This document shows positions 17,620-28,445 of a DNA stretch of 64,000 nt, one piece after another; positions within the stretch are counted from its first letter, which is position 1, and each line of letters opens with the position of its first letter. Position numbers and translations under genes: made by a program. The stretch comes from Bos javanicus (lineage: Eukaryota > Chordata > Mammalia > Artiodactyla > Bovidae): the NCBI RefSeq assembly GCF_032452875.1, contig NC_083876.1:27564001-27628000 (forward strand). Reading direction: 5' to 3'. Under the pieces are notes generated by a model, which was not told the origin of the DNA, made no database searches, and saw nothing but the letters and a program-made list of their open reading frames with translations.

Positions 17620-18930
17620 GTTTTCCCTTTTTGAGGGAGAAGACGGGATACTGAATTTAGTTGTCTTCTTAAATCTGGAGGTGGATGAAGGAAGCAGGCA
17701 TTTCTGGTTTACCTTCTTTAGCTGTGAGCTGGAGTCTAGGACTATGACTTCCTCATAAATCTGTTTTGCCTCCTTTGCCCACCCTGGTAATGTGCAGTGA
17801 AAACAGTGATTCTGAGATGCTTCCAATAGGCTTTGCCCAGGCATTTTGTGGAAAATACGGGTGTTTCTTTGATATCTTCTGAGAATGGTCTTGGCGGGGA
17901 GGGGTACGGCTGATGATCTCCCCTTCCCATAAGATTTCTGTCTTCACAAATGCCTTCTTGGAAAAACCACAGAAGCACTTACTTCAAATCATAGTAAAAT
18001 TCTTATTAGTTTTAATATTGTTCAGCCCAATAACCAGGTCTCTGGACGTCACAACATTATCATTGTATGCCTCCAGCCAGCACTGCCAGCCTGACTCAGG
18101 ATTCCTCTGTGGGGCCATCCAGAATTTCTGAATACTGTCCACGTGACTCAGGAGTCCAGGGGCCACCGGAGAATTGTACCCAGCCCTTCACTCTGCCCAA
18201 CCACATCACCTTGCCAATTTCTGATGTTGCGGCCCCATGTCAGGGTTGTGGGGGTGGGAAATGTGGCAAAACAATTCTCCTTTAGATGCTGCAGGCAGTG
18301 TGTGGTCCATGGGGTTGCAAAGAGTCGGACACAACTGAGCTACTTCACTTTCAGTTGCAGTCTATACCCACCAGGCAGGGATTTCAACCTCACCCAGAGC
18401 AGATGGGAAGAGACTGGGAAACACCCTTCCCTTTGTCTGCTACTCCTGCTTCTGCCACAAATCTACTTTTCAGCTCGGTGGCTAAAAGTGGTGAGTGTTC
18501 CTCTCTTCTCACTCCCTAGCCCAGAAACCTTCTCTGAATGATGTTTCCTGTCCTTCAAAAGGGGACACTAATAGAAGATAGGGTGCAGAGAGACAGCAGC
18601 CAGCAGAAAAGGAACTGTTACACTTGAGAACAGCTGCAAGTCGAGTGAAACATAGATAATTTGCCTTTAGGGGCTAACACGTGGAAGATTAGGAGAGAGT
18701 CTAAAAATTACCATCGCCCCCCACTCCGCCCCTCCTCAAAAAAATTAAGAGCTGTAAGTAGAGTTGAGGGTTGAGGGCTATGGCAGTTCAGATGAGGGGA
18801 AGTTACCACCACCTGTGTGAATCAGCAACAGTTATTTGAGCTGGCTCAAGTCTTAGAGGTGGAAAAATCACAGGTCCAGACTCAGCTGCAACATAAGGCA
18901 CCTGGAGGAGGAGGTCTGAATGTCAGTATG
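17620..18930. other. Unassigned sequence with one short Bov-A 3' fragment
   Basis: Apart from a Bov-A 3' end at about 18290-18352 ('gtccatggggttgcaaagag' followed by 'cggacacaactgagctac'), I recognise nothing. Two overlapping open frames (18143-18541, up to 132 codons) run through that SINE fragment and are not credible genes. Confidence 0.5.
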
Positions 18931-19060
18931 AAGAGCTGGACTTTATTGAGTAGGCAATCAGGGACTTCCTATAATTCTTGAGCAGAGAAGACGCGCTATG
19001 CCCTAGAAAGATTCACCTTGGAGATGTGCATAAAATGAATGGGAAAGAAGGGAGTATAGG
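18930..19060 (-). repeat. Possible L2 fragment, antisense
   Basis: 'ctttattgagtaggcaatca', then 'cttgagcagagaagacgcgc', then 'ctagaaagattcaccttgga' follows the order of inverted L2 3' sequence. It is weak. Confidence 0.4.
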
Positions 19061-19257
19061 TGTAGGGGGCCACCAAAAACTAAAGTCGTTAATCACTGCT
19101 CCATGTTGTATATACTAGGGCCAAGATATCTAGAATATTTTTAATCTAACATTTTAGATAGTTCCATTTCACCTATTTTTCAACACTTTGCCAAAGTAAA
19201 TGTATATGATAAATTTGATACTGTACAGATTTTTGGCAATATATTAATATTTAAAGG

Positions 19258-19325
19258 ACAAGGAAGCCTGGTGTGCTACAGTCCATGGGGTTGCAGAGTC
19301 AAATATGACTGAGCGACTGAAGAAC
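19258..19325 (+). mobile_element. Bov-A 3' fragment
   Basis: 'gaagcctggtgtgctacagt' then 'ccatggggttgcagag' then 'tgactgagcgactgaag' is the end of a Bov-A monomer. Confidence 0.8.
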
Positions 19326-20281
19326 AACAAGAGTTAAAAAATACGCACTCCCTATCGGTAGTTATAGTCAAATATGTATCACCATACTCAGACCCAAATA
19401 TATCATGAACTTCCATTCTAAGTAAAACATGGAACACATTTTTTGCCTCTCAATAACTTTGTTATACCTTAAGCTTAAATGTACTCACACATGTGAATAT
19501 ACTTATACAAATAACTTATTTGGCTTTTAATATATTCCCATTAAAATATAACTATTTGGATGAAAAAATAGGAATTAAATGTTTTCAGTGGCAATATATA
19601 ATTAGGTGTCAGCAATGGACTAAAGTGCCATTCTAAAGTAATAAACTATAAAACGTGTTTATGATGTTGGGGGTATAATTAATTTAAGACAAAATTAGTG
19701 GGAGTTAACAGTACTTAGAGTTGTTTGTATTTATTCTAGTAGAGCTATAGTAATACCAAATTATGATAGACATTCCATGGTTCCTATGAAGATGGAATGC
19801 CAAGTGCTTCTTTTTCCTTTTCTCCTATAGGATTTCAAGATTTGATTGCCTAAGTGACATTTACACTGTCACATACTTTTGTGAAATGCCTTATGTTAAT
19901 TACAGTTTTCACATTTTGCATGATGACAAAATTGTCATATTGTCTAAAGCCTGAAGTATTTTTAACTAAATAGTGGTTTCTATAAAGAGGTCTTAAAAGT
20001 GGATTTTTCTTCAGAAAAACTGTAACTAAAAAGCAAATTTTGGAAAATAAATAAAATATATCCAATATATTATTATATCCAATAAAATATATCCAAATTA
20101 GAAAGGAAAAGGTTAAATTATCTGTTTCCAGATAATATGATCTTTTGTATAAAAAAATCCTAAAGATTTCACACAAAAAAAATTCTTTTGGAAAGGAATT
20201 CTTTTCCTTTCTTTTTTCCTCCCTTGCTCCTTCCTTCCCTCCCTGTTTATCTTCACTTTCTTTCCTTCCTTTTTTCTTTCT
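19326..20281. other. No recognisable gene or element
   Basis: AT-rich sequence. A pyrimidine-rich tract lies at about 20190-20280. A 154-codon minus-strand frame here (19850-20314) is low-complexity Lys/Glu/Ile/Phe-rich and starts inside the pyrimidine tract, so it is rejected as a gene. Confidence 0.5.
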
Positions 20282-20470
20282 TCTACAATTTATTGAGTGC
20301 TTATCACATTCCAAGCACTAAACACATTACTTTATTCTCACTAATTTCTCACATCTGTATCCGAAATCATTATCCGAATTACGTCTTAAATTGACATTTC
20401 CATTCTATAGAGCAGAAAACTGAAAATGACTGAGACTGAGCAATTTAAAGACCAAGGAGTTAGAAGAGTC
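20282..20470 (-). repeat. MIR SINE, antisense
   Basis: 'tttattgagtgcttatcaca', then 'ttccaagcacta', then 'ctttattctcactaa', then 'atagagcagaaaactgaaaa' gives the inverted MIR order. Confidence 0.7.
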
Positions 20471-20935
20471 AGTTGTTCAGTTGCTCTGCTGCTGCTGCTG
20501 CTAAGTCGCTTCAGTCGTGTCCGACTCTGTGTGACCCCATAGACAGCAGCCCACTAGGCTCCTCTGTCCCTGGGATTCTCCAGGCAAGAACACTGAAGTG
20601 GGTTGCCATTTCCTTCTCCAGTGCATGAAAGTGAAAAGTGAAAGTGAAGTCGCTCAGTCGTGCCCGACTCTGTGTGACCCCATGGACAGCAGCCTACCAG
20701 GCTCCTCCATCCATGGGATTTTCCAGGCAAGAGTACTGGAGTGGGGTGCCATCCCATGGACTGCAATACACCAGGCTTCCCTGTCCTTCACTATCTCCTG
20801 GAGTTTGATCAAACTCATGTCCATTGAGTCAATGATGCCATCCAACTATCTCATTCTCTGTCGCCCCGCTTCTCCTCCTGCCCTTAATCTTTTCTGGCAT
20901 CAGCATCAGAGTAGAGGTCAGTTCCCTGACTCCAG
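20468..20935 (-). mobile_element. BovB 3'-end fragment, antisense, split by a Bov-A2
   Basis: The BovB tail end ('agttgttcagttgct') is at 20470-20484, and its continuation ('cccatggactgcaatacacc', then 'ctggagtttgatcaaactca', then 'gtccattgagtcaatgatgc') is at about 20755-20935. A Bov-A2 sits between them. Confidence 0.75.
20484..20755 (-). mobile_element. Bov-A2 SINE, antisense
   Basis: A (CTG)n/(GCT)n run followed by two antisense Bov-A monomers with the linker 'catgaaagtgaaaagtgaaa'. The antisense copy ends 'ctggagtggggtgccat'. Confidence 0.9.
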
Positions 20936-20984
20936 CACAGACCTTCTGAGACATAATGTAAATGCCAAGCTAGGCCAATATATG

Positions 20985-21190
20985 AAACCCAGGCTTTGGG
21001 GACAGCCAGCCCTGCATTCAATAGACCGCTTTGCTGTTTATATCTTCTGGAACTTTAGACATCTCATTTAATATTCCTAACTCTCTGTAACTATCTGTAA
21101 TATGGGTACAATAACACAGTACTTACATCATATGATTGCTGGAAAAATGTAATGAAATAATATAAAATGTTCTAAGACCTCAGGGTAGTT
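20985..21190 (+). repeat. MIR SINE (degraded)
   Basis: 'gacagccagccctgcattca', then 'ctttagacatctcatttaat', then 'tctgtaatatgggtacaata', then 'catatgattgctgg' follows the sense MIR order with high divergence. Confidence 0.55.
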
Positions 21191-22288
21191 ATCACTTGCA
21201 TGGCATCATAGAACAATATTAAATTAATTATAGAAAAACATGTATTGCCCTTTAAATTTTGTAAATTCTCACATTCTCTCTTATAACCTTACACCCTTGC
21301 ATTCTAATCCCAAACGTATTACTAACTTACCATTACCAGTGCTTGATAGTTGGTTCAGTCTTCTTCATCATCATATACAAGCTTACATCAAAGATGTCTG
21401 AGGCCAGTAAACCATTTTTTAGACCAATTAATTGTGTAATAACTGCTTTGCTTGAAAGCCCAACAAGCTGATTTCCCCACTACTTGCAAGCATGCTAAAT
21501 GAACCACACCAAAATATTTGCTGTAGGCAAATAAACACAGCCACATATTCTACAAAGAATGTTTATAATATCATGCAGAAGGTCAGATTCAAACCAACTC
21601 CTAACACACATGTGGATTTAAGAGGTACACTAGTAATGTTATTCTAAACTCATATAAGCAGCCCGTATCCCTTCTGGTGGAATTTACACTGCCAACAGAT
21701 GCTGGTCTTACCCATGGCTCCGATTCTCCATTGAAGTCTTTGCATCATTTCTGCTTCCACTGCTTCAGTACCCAAACCTGGATCTAGAAAAAATGGACAG
21801 CCTATTTTAGAGAGGCCACCATACACACCACTTAGTATTTTTATTGAAACTCCTGGGATATTTTTTCTGACATAGTTGGGAGTTAACACTTTTCTTAAGT
21901 GAAGAAGCATTAACCTACTTGGACTTTAAAGTACATAGTCATTCTTAGAGCCTAGAACATCAAGAAGTGGGTTCATTATCCTCCTAAATAATTCACTATT
22001 ATCTAGAACTGCTTTCATGCTTTGGTGATAAGCTCCCAATTCAAATAGAGTGTCCAGTGCTTTAATGGAGCTCAGCAGAAATTCCAAGAACCACAGTTAA
22101 TACGTTGCTGACCAGGACTGGTGGGCCATCCTGTTGTCTCATACTTTCCTCACACCCGATGCTAGATTAAGACAAACTAACAACTATCACATATGCCTGG
22201 AATGAGATAATTTGCTGTAATGATCTGTGCGGGGGTTGGGGGCGGGGGCGGGGGGAGGCAGGCTCCAAGAGGATTGTTCTCAAGCTGC
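21191..22288. other. No recognisable gene or element apart from a G-quadruplex motif
   Basis: Ordinary AT-rich sequence. The minus-strand 86-codon frame at 21650-21910 shows no recognisable domain. The only distinctive item is the G-run cluster at 22231-22255. Confidence 0.4.
22231..22255 (+). other. Predicted G-quadruplex motif
   Basis: G5-TT-G5-C-G5-C-G6: four long G-runs with 1-2 nt loops, among the strongest quadruplex patterns possible. It lies in an otherwise AT-rich background. Confidence 0.8.
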
Positions 22289-22440
22289 TTGGTGGGAGTT
22301 CCCAGGCCGCCCAGTGGTTGAGACGCCACACTTCAACTTCAAGAAGTGTGGGTTCGGCCACTGGTCAGGAAACTAAGATCTTGCATGCCACACAGCGTGG
22401 CCAATAAGCAAATAAGTTTAAAACATAATAAATTAAGAAA
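22289..22440 (+). mobile_element. CHR-type SINE
   Basis: 'gagttcccaggccgcccagt', then 'ggttgagacgccacacttca', then 'gggttcggccactggtcagg', then 'aaactaagatcttgcatgcc' and 'acacagcgtggcc' is a diverged CHR body with an A-rich tail. Confidence 0.8.
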
Positions 22441-24029
22441 AATGTTTTAAATTTATAAAAGAAAAAACATAAAGCTGCTTGATAAAATAAAACTGCCTGA
22501 TCTGACTAACAGGGATCACAGACGTAATTCATAAGATTCACTGGGGCTTGACCATGAGGCTGGAAAGAGAAGGTGATGTACAGCATGAGATTTACCTAGT
22601 AGGAGCATCTGACAGGGAAATAAAGTCAAGGATGTATGAGGATAACTGCAGGACACAAATAGCAGAAAAGCAGATCAGCACGATGGTCCTGATGCTTCTC
22701 TAGGGATGAGAATGAAGTAATGTGTCACAGCCTCTTCTCAACAAATTCCTCATTTACTCCCTAAAACACACCGTACGAATTTCTTCATTAATCATCCATC
22801 ACGATGATTTGCATGATACTCTCACTTTACAGATGCTAAAAATCTTTGAAAACTAAAGTAACTTAAAATTCCAAAGACATTTTGGAACCCTTTAGTTTTA
22901 AACTTGAAAATACAGTACTCTTAACAGAAGTTCACACTGAGCTCCAAACATGTCTATATGTTCAATATATTCTGTTAAGTTTAGAGGAGAGAAAATTGAA
23001 GTGAAGACCTTCTTTTAGTAATGATCGTTTTAATGTCTGCTATCACACTGGGTAAATAATGCTGAGCTCTCAAATTTAGCCATGAAAAGTAATCATTTTT
23101 CAATAAAAATGGGCAATTTTCCATTTCAACTTCCATATAAATGCCTATAGAATTAAAAATATTGTCCTAAAATGCATTTTTGAATGCTTGGCTTATTATG
23201 ATAATTCCCAAAGATCATATCTTTGAGAGTTATCCTTAAAGATCACTAATTTTCCTTAAAGCTGTGGACATTTCATCTTGGTCTAGAATAATAAACACTG
23301 TGTTCTTCCTCCTTGACTCTCATGGTTAGTGAAAAAAATTTTAGAAGAGTTAAGCATGAAAAAAGGTAATGTATTAGCATTAATCTAATAAAAATATATA
23401 CATTTTTAAAATGACAAAGTTAGTCATACGCTGCGCGGGGGGAGGGGGGCACCTGTGTACCACTTCTTATGTTTCTGCCCTTTGGTGAGAGCTTCATGAT
23501 TATATCACTGCTGCCCAGCTCTGCTCTCTCGCCACTTCTCCTTCTGCAGGAAGTGAGTGGGAAGTTCAAAGGAGAAACTGGGCCAGTGCAGCCCAGGCAT
23601 TCCTCACTGCGAGAGAAGCCAGCCTCTCCTCATGCACCAAGCCCTCAATTTTACATAGTGGCTCCCGTATGGGGAGGCTCAGCCATGCCTGAGGCTTGTT
23701 AAGTAAGACTGTCTAGTTCAGTATCAGGAGTCTCACCTTCCTGCAGACATATTCTCCAATACCAACTTTATCGGTAATAAAGGTGTCGTGTTGGCTTTAA
23801 ATTGCCTGATTTATTGAATTATTTCTCAATTGACACTATTTATTAGGTCTGTGTCACCATCAAGCAACTCTGATTTAGTCTTTTATTCCTTCAAGATTAT
23901 GCTTTGGTCTGAAAGGTGAAGGGCTTGTATTTTATTTTCTACACAATAATGGACTATTTGGTGAATGCATGTGTGTGAACATAAACAGTAAAGCTTAGGA
24001 AACAATAGAGGGTAGGTTTATGTACTCGG
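22441..24029. other. No confidently recognisable element
   Basis: AT-rich sequence with a G-rich run at 23433-23450. The part 23460-23800, which ends 'ggtaataaaggtgtcgtgtt', has the look of an LTR 3' part, but I cannot assign it. Confidence 0.35.
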
Positions 24030-25070
24030 TAACGATATTTTGAGAATCCACTATGTGCTAGGAACATTCTGGATAGTGGGATTTTGGTAGTGGGAAAGAC
24101 AAAGTCCCTGCCTTTATAGCATCTACTTTCCACTGAGGGAAAGCAAATGATAAACATATCATTGTATACAACCTACATACACAGGCCACTAGCTGGTGGT
24201 GATAATACTTAATACAATGTTTTACGAAGATAGGGTAATCCTTTAGATAGGATGGTTAGGGAAGGCCTCTCTAAAGAAATAAAAGTTGATCTGAAACCTA
24301 AAAATGTGAAGTGCTTGTCACGAGCCTATCAGAGAAAAAGGATTCCAGACAGAAGAAATAGAAACTTCAAAGATCCTGGGAGGAATCTGAAAGCCAATAG
24401 GCAGAAAGATGACCAGAGTGACGGGAATGTAACAGATGGGAACTGAAAGCAAGAGACAGTGAGCCTGGAAAGGTCAGCGGGACCTGGATTATGAAAGATC
24501 TTGTAAGCCATAATTGATAAAGAAGATTCTATTTGGAAATGAAATTAACATGTATTGGACTGTTTAAAGTTACAAATGTCTGTGATCTTAATTCAGTTTT
24601 TAAAAATTTCCTGTGGCTATTCTGTTGGAAAGGATTACAGGTAAGACTCAGTTGCAGTGGCTCAGGCGTGAGACAGCGGCTTGTTTAGGGTTGTCCTTGA
24701 TGGGGAGTAGGAGTGGGCAGACCTGAGAAATCCAGGGGACTAGAGTCAACAGTACTTAGGTATAAATGAGTTGAATCTTATGAATTAAAGAGTAGGGTTG
24801 AATCTTATGAATTAAAGATCTCTCCTACATATTTATCTTGAACACCTAGGTGAATATGGGTATAATATCCAGAGAAGGGGAAGGCTTTCAGAGGATCAAG
24901 CTGAGTTTTATCTTGCACAAACAGTTCTGTTTGTTTCCATATGTTTGTGGTGTCTTTTAGACTGCCAAGCTGAGATACCAAGTAAGCAGCTGGATATATG
25001 TGTATGGGTCTCAAGGGGAAAAGTCAGAGCTAGAGATATTTTAGCTGCTGTTCTTTGCTACCATGAACTA
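24030..25070 (-). mobile_element. LINE L2 3' part, antisense
   Basis: Reads as inverted L2 over about 1 kb: 'ccactatgtgctaggaacat', then 'gacaaagtccctgcc', then 'gttagggaaggcctctctaa', then 'gatcctgggaggaatctgaa', 'aagatcttgtaagccataat', 'ttgcagtggctcaggcgtga', and finally 'agcagctggatatatg' and 'caaggggaaaagtcagag'. A 27-bp motif (gttgaatcttatgaattaaaga) is tandemly duplicated at about 24769-24820. Confidence 0.8.
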
Positions 25071-25109
25071 GAGAATTGCTGGGGAGTAATGACATTAACA
25101 CTATAAAAT

Positions 25110-25315
25110 ATTACACATGGACATATATTGTTTGACCACCATTATGCTGAAAGCACTATACATCTCTCATCTGATTTAATTCTCACAAGAGTATCATATT
25201 ATATATGGAAAAACTGAGGTTAGAAGAGTGTAATAGTTTGCCCACAGGCACAAAGTAAGTGGTACACCAGGCCTCGAATTCATGTCTTTCTAATTTCAAA
25301 GTCCATGTTCATCAG
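25110..25315 (-). repeat. MIR SINE, antisense
   Basis: 'tctcatctgatttaattctc', then 'acaagagtatcatattatat', then 'ggaaaaactgaggttagaag', then 'gtttgcccacaggcacaaag', then 'gtaagtggtacaccaggcct' is a clear inverted MIR. Confidence 0.8.
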
Positions 25316-25775
25316 AACAAAATCAAAGGTGCTGGAGACACCTTTGCCCTCCATGCTCTTAGGAGACTGAGTTCCATTTGTTATGTCAGTTTGCTGTATG
25401 ACCAGTAACATACAATCAACAAGAAAAACCTTGGAGCTCAAAGGTTCTGTGTGTTTGATTTCAAAGCTAGTAAAAAAGAAGTAATATATAATTTTCAAAG
25501 GACAATTTGGGGAGAGATGAACACCTTAAGAACTGGGGGTGGATAATATTCAAAGGTTCCTAATCTAGTATCCTGAGCTTTTATCAAATTATCTAAGGAG
25601 GATGGCCATGAATCTCAGTGTGCCCAAAGTAAATCTAACCAATGTGTATTATTCCAGGATAATTATTAATAATGCACCCTTTAATTCTCAAAAGTATCCA
25701 AGTTTAGACAAATTTTACAGTTACTCAGTACTTAGAGATCTTTGACCCAAATGCTCATGAATAACTGATATTGTA

Positions 25776-27053
25776 TCAGTTCAGTTCAGTTCAGTCATTC
25801 AATTGTGTCTGACTCTTTGCGACGCCAAGGACTGCAGCATGCCAGGCCTCTCTGTCCATCAAAAACTCACAGAGTTTACCCAAACTCATGTCCATTGAGT
25901 CAGTGATGCCATCCAACCACCTTATCCTATATCGTTACCTTCTCCTCCTGCTCTCAGTCTTTCCTGACATCAAGGTCTTTTCAAATGACTCAGTTCTTCA
26001 TGTCAGGTGGCCAAAGTATTGGAGTTTCAGCTTCAACATCAGTCATTCCAATGAACACTCAGGACTGATCTCCTTTAGGATGGACTGGTTGGATCTCCTT
26101 GCAGTCCAAGGGACTCTCAAAAATCTTCTCCAACACCACAGTTCAAAAGCATCACTTCTTCGGCACTCAGCTTTCTTTATAGTCCAACTCTCACATCCAT
26201 ACATGACTACTGGAAAACCCATAGCCTTGAGTAGATGGACCTTGGTTGACAAAGTAATGACACTGCTTTTTAATATGCTGTCTAGGTTGGTCATAACTTT
26301 CCTTCCAAGGAGTAAGCGTCTTTTAATTTCATGGCTGCGGTCATCATCTGCAGTAATTTTGGAGCCCCCAAAAATAAAGTCTGTCACTGTTTCCACTGTT
26401 TCCCCATCTATTTCCCATGAAGTGATGGGACCAGATGCCATGATCTTAGTTTTCTGAATATTGAGCTTTAAGCCAACTTTTTCACTCTCCTCTTTCACTT
26501 TCATCAAGAGGCTCTTTAGTTCTTCTTCGCTTTCTGCCATAAGGGTGGTATCATCTGCATATCTGAGGTTATTGATATTTCTCGTGACAGTCTTGATTCC
26601 AGCTTGTGCTTCATCCAGCCCAGAGTTTCTCATGATGTACTCTTCATATAAGTTAAATAAGTAGGGTGACAATATACAGCCTTGATTGACTCCTTTTCCT
26701 GTTTGGAACCAGTCTGTTGTTCCATGTCCAATTCTAACTGTTGCTTCCTGCCTGCATACAGATTTCTCAAGAGGCTGGTCAGGTAGTCTGGTATTCCCAT
26801 CTCTTTCAGAATTTTCAACAGTTTGTTGTATTCCACACAGTCAAAGGCTTTGGTGTATCAATAAAGCAGAAATAGATGTTTTTCTGGAATTCTCTTACTT
26901 TTTCCATGATTCAATGGATGTTGGCAATTTGATCTCTGGTTCTTCTGTCTTTTCTAAATCCAGCTTGAACATCTAGAAGTTCACAGTTCACATATTGCTG
27001 AATCCTGGCTTGGAGAATGTTTAGCATTACTTTGCTAGCATGTGAGATGAGCT
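25776..27053 (-). mobile_element. Outer BovB LINE, antisense, 3' part (left of inserted BovB)
   Basis: The antisense BovB tail ('tcagttcagttcagttcagt') begins at 25776. The 3' end and the C-terminal half of the reverse-transcriptase region follow, ending at the target duplication gagatgagct (27044-27053). The element continues at 29371 after a nested sense BovB. It shows stop codons and frameshifts. Confidence 0.92.
26043..26672 (-). pseudogene. BovB reverse-transcriptase C-terminal fragment (outer element)
   Basis: A 209-residue open stretch containing NLRYADDTTLMAES, the catalytic YADD box of RTE-clade reverse transcriptases. The conserved KVEESEKVGLKLNIQKTKIM-like and MYGCESWTIKKAE regions follow. 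Fingers, palm A and endonuclease parts lie in other frames or beyond the inserted element. It is a relic and not an active gene: the element is interrupted and the frame broken. Confidence 0.88.
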
Positions 27054-27084
27054 AGTACTTGGATGCAATCTCAAAAACGACAAA

Positions 27085-27798
27085 ATGATCTCTGTTTGTT
27101 TCCAAGGCAAACAATTCAATATCACAGTAGTCCAAGTCTATGCCCCAACCAGTAATGCTGAAGAAGCTGAAGTTGAATGGTTCTATGAAGACCTACAAGA
27201 CCTTTTAGAACTAACACCCAAAAAAGATGTCCTTTTCATTATAGGGGACTCGAATGCAAAAGTAGGAAGTCAAGAAACACCTGGGGTAACAGGCAAATTT
27301 GGGCTTGGAACACGGAATGAAGCAGGACAAAGCCTAATAGAGTTTTGCCAAGAGAACACACTGGTCATAGCAAACACCCTCTTCCAACAACACAAGAGAA
27401 GACTCTATACATGGACATCACCAGATGGTCAACACCGAAATCAGATTGATTATATTCTTTGCAGCCAAAGATGGAGAAGCTCTATGCAGTCAGCAAAGCC
27501 AAGACTGGGAGCTGACTGTGGCTCAGATCATGAGCTCCTTATTGCCAAATTCAGACTTAAATTGAAGAAAGTAGGGAAAACCACTAGACCATTCAGGTAT
27601 GACCTAAATCAAATCTCTTATGATTATATAGTGGAAGTGAGAAATAGATTTAAGGGACTAGATCTGATAGAGTGCCTGATGAACTATGGACGGAGGTTCA
27701 TGACATTGTACAGGAGACAGGGATCAAGATCATCCCCATGGAAAAGAAATGCCAAAAAGCAAAATGGCTGTCTGGGGAGGCCTTACAAATGGCTGTGA
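27085..27798 (+). pseudogene. BovB endonuclease domain (APE-type), inner element
   Basis: A 237-residue open stretch of the apurinic/apyrimidinic endonuclease domain of an RTE LINE. Visible are VQVYAPTSNAEE, the metal-binding LFIIGDSNAKVG motif (GDWNAKVG in the neighbouring outer copy, so W is replaced by S here), QIDYILC, and the catalytic SDHELLIAKF motif. The domain is read through without a stop until a frameshift near 27690. After that the element continues in a different frame. It is a non-functional fragment. Confidence 0.88.
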
Positions 27799-28445
27799 AA
27801 AGAAGAGAAGCAAAAAGCAAAGGAGAAAAGGAAAGATATAAGCATCTGAATGCAGCGTTCCAAAGAATAGCAAGGAGAGATAAGAAAGCCTTCCTCGGTG
27901 ATCAGTGCAAAGAAATAGAGGAAAACAACAGAATGGGAAAGACTAGAGATCCCTGCAAGAAAATTAGAGATGCCAAGGGAACATTTCATGCAAAGATGGG
28001 CTCGATAAAGGACAGAAATGGTATGGACCTCACAGAAGCAGAAGATATTAAGAAGAGGTGGCAAGAATACACAGAAGAACTGTACCAGAAAGACCTTCAC
28101 GACCAAGATAATCATGATGGTATGATCACTCACCTAGAGCCAGACATCCTGGAATGTGAAGTCAAGTGGGCCTTAGAAAGCATCACTACAAACAAAAGTA
28201 GTGGAGGTGATGGAATTCCAGTTGAGCTATTTCAAATTCTGAAAGATGATGCTGTGAAAGAGCTGCACTCAATATGCCAGCAAATTTGGGAAACTCAGCA
28301 GGGGCCACAGGACTGGAAAAGGTCAGTTTTCATTCCAGTCCCAAAGAAAGGCAATGCCAAAGAATGCTCAAACTACTGCACAATTGCACTCATCTCACAC
28401 ACTAGTAATGTAATGCTCATGGAACAACAGACTGGTTCCAAATAG
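27672..28445 (+). pseudogene. BovB linker and N-terminal reverse-transcriptase region, inner element
   Basis: A 257-residue open stretch overlapping the endonuclease frame. It includes KRREAKSKGEKERYKHLNA, EDIKKRWQEYTEELYQKD, LEPDILECEVKWALESI, GGDGIPVELFQILKDDAVK, and KRSVFIPVPKKGNAKECSNY with TIALISHTS (the start of reverse-transcriptase fingers). It then jumps directly to EQQTGSK, which shows an internal deletion of the catalytic palm (FIDYAKAFDCVDH region). It is not functional. Confidence 0.85.

Noticed and set aside
18143..18541. 132-codon open frame.
   Set aside because: It runs through a Bov-A fragment, has no domain, and overlaps another equally long frame.
19850..20314. 154-codon minus-strand open frame.
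   Set aside because: Low-complexity Lys/Glu-rich start derived from a pyrimidine tract and an MIR; no recognisable protein.
20554..20766. Open frames of the type 'GCHFLLQCMKVKSE...' recurring across the window.
   Set aside because: These are translations of Bov-A2/Bov-tA SINEs, which recur at every copy and are not genes.
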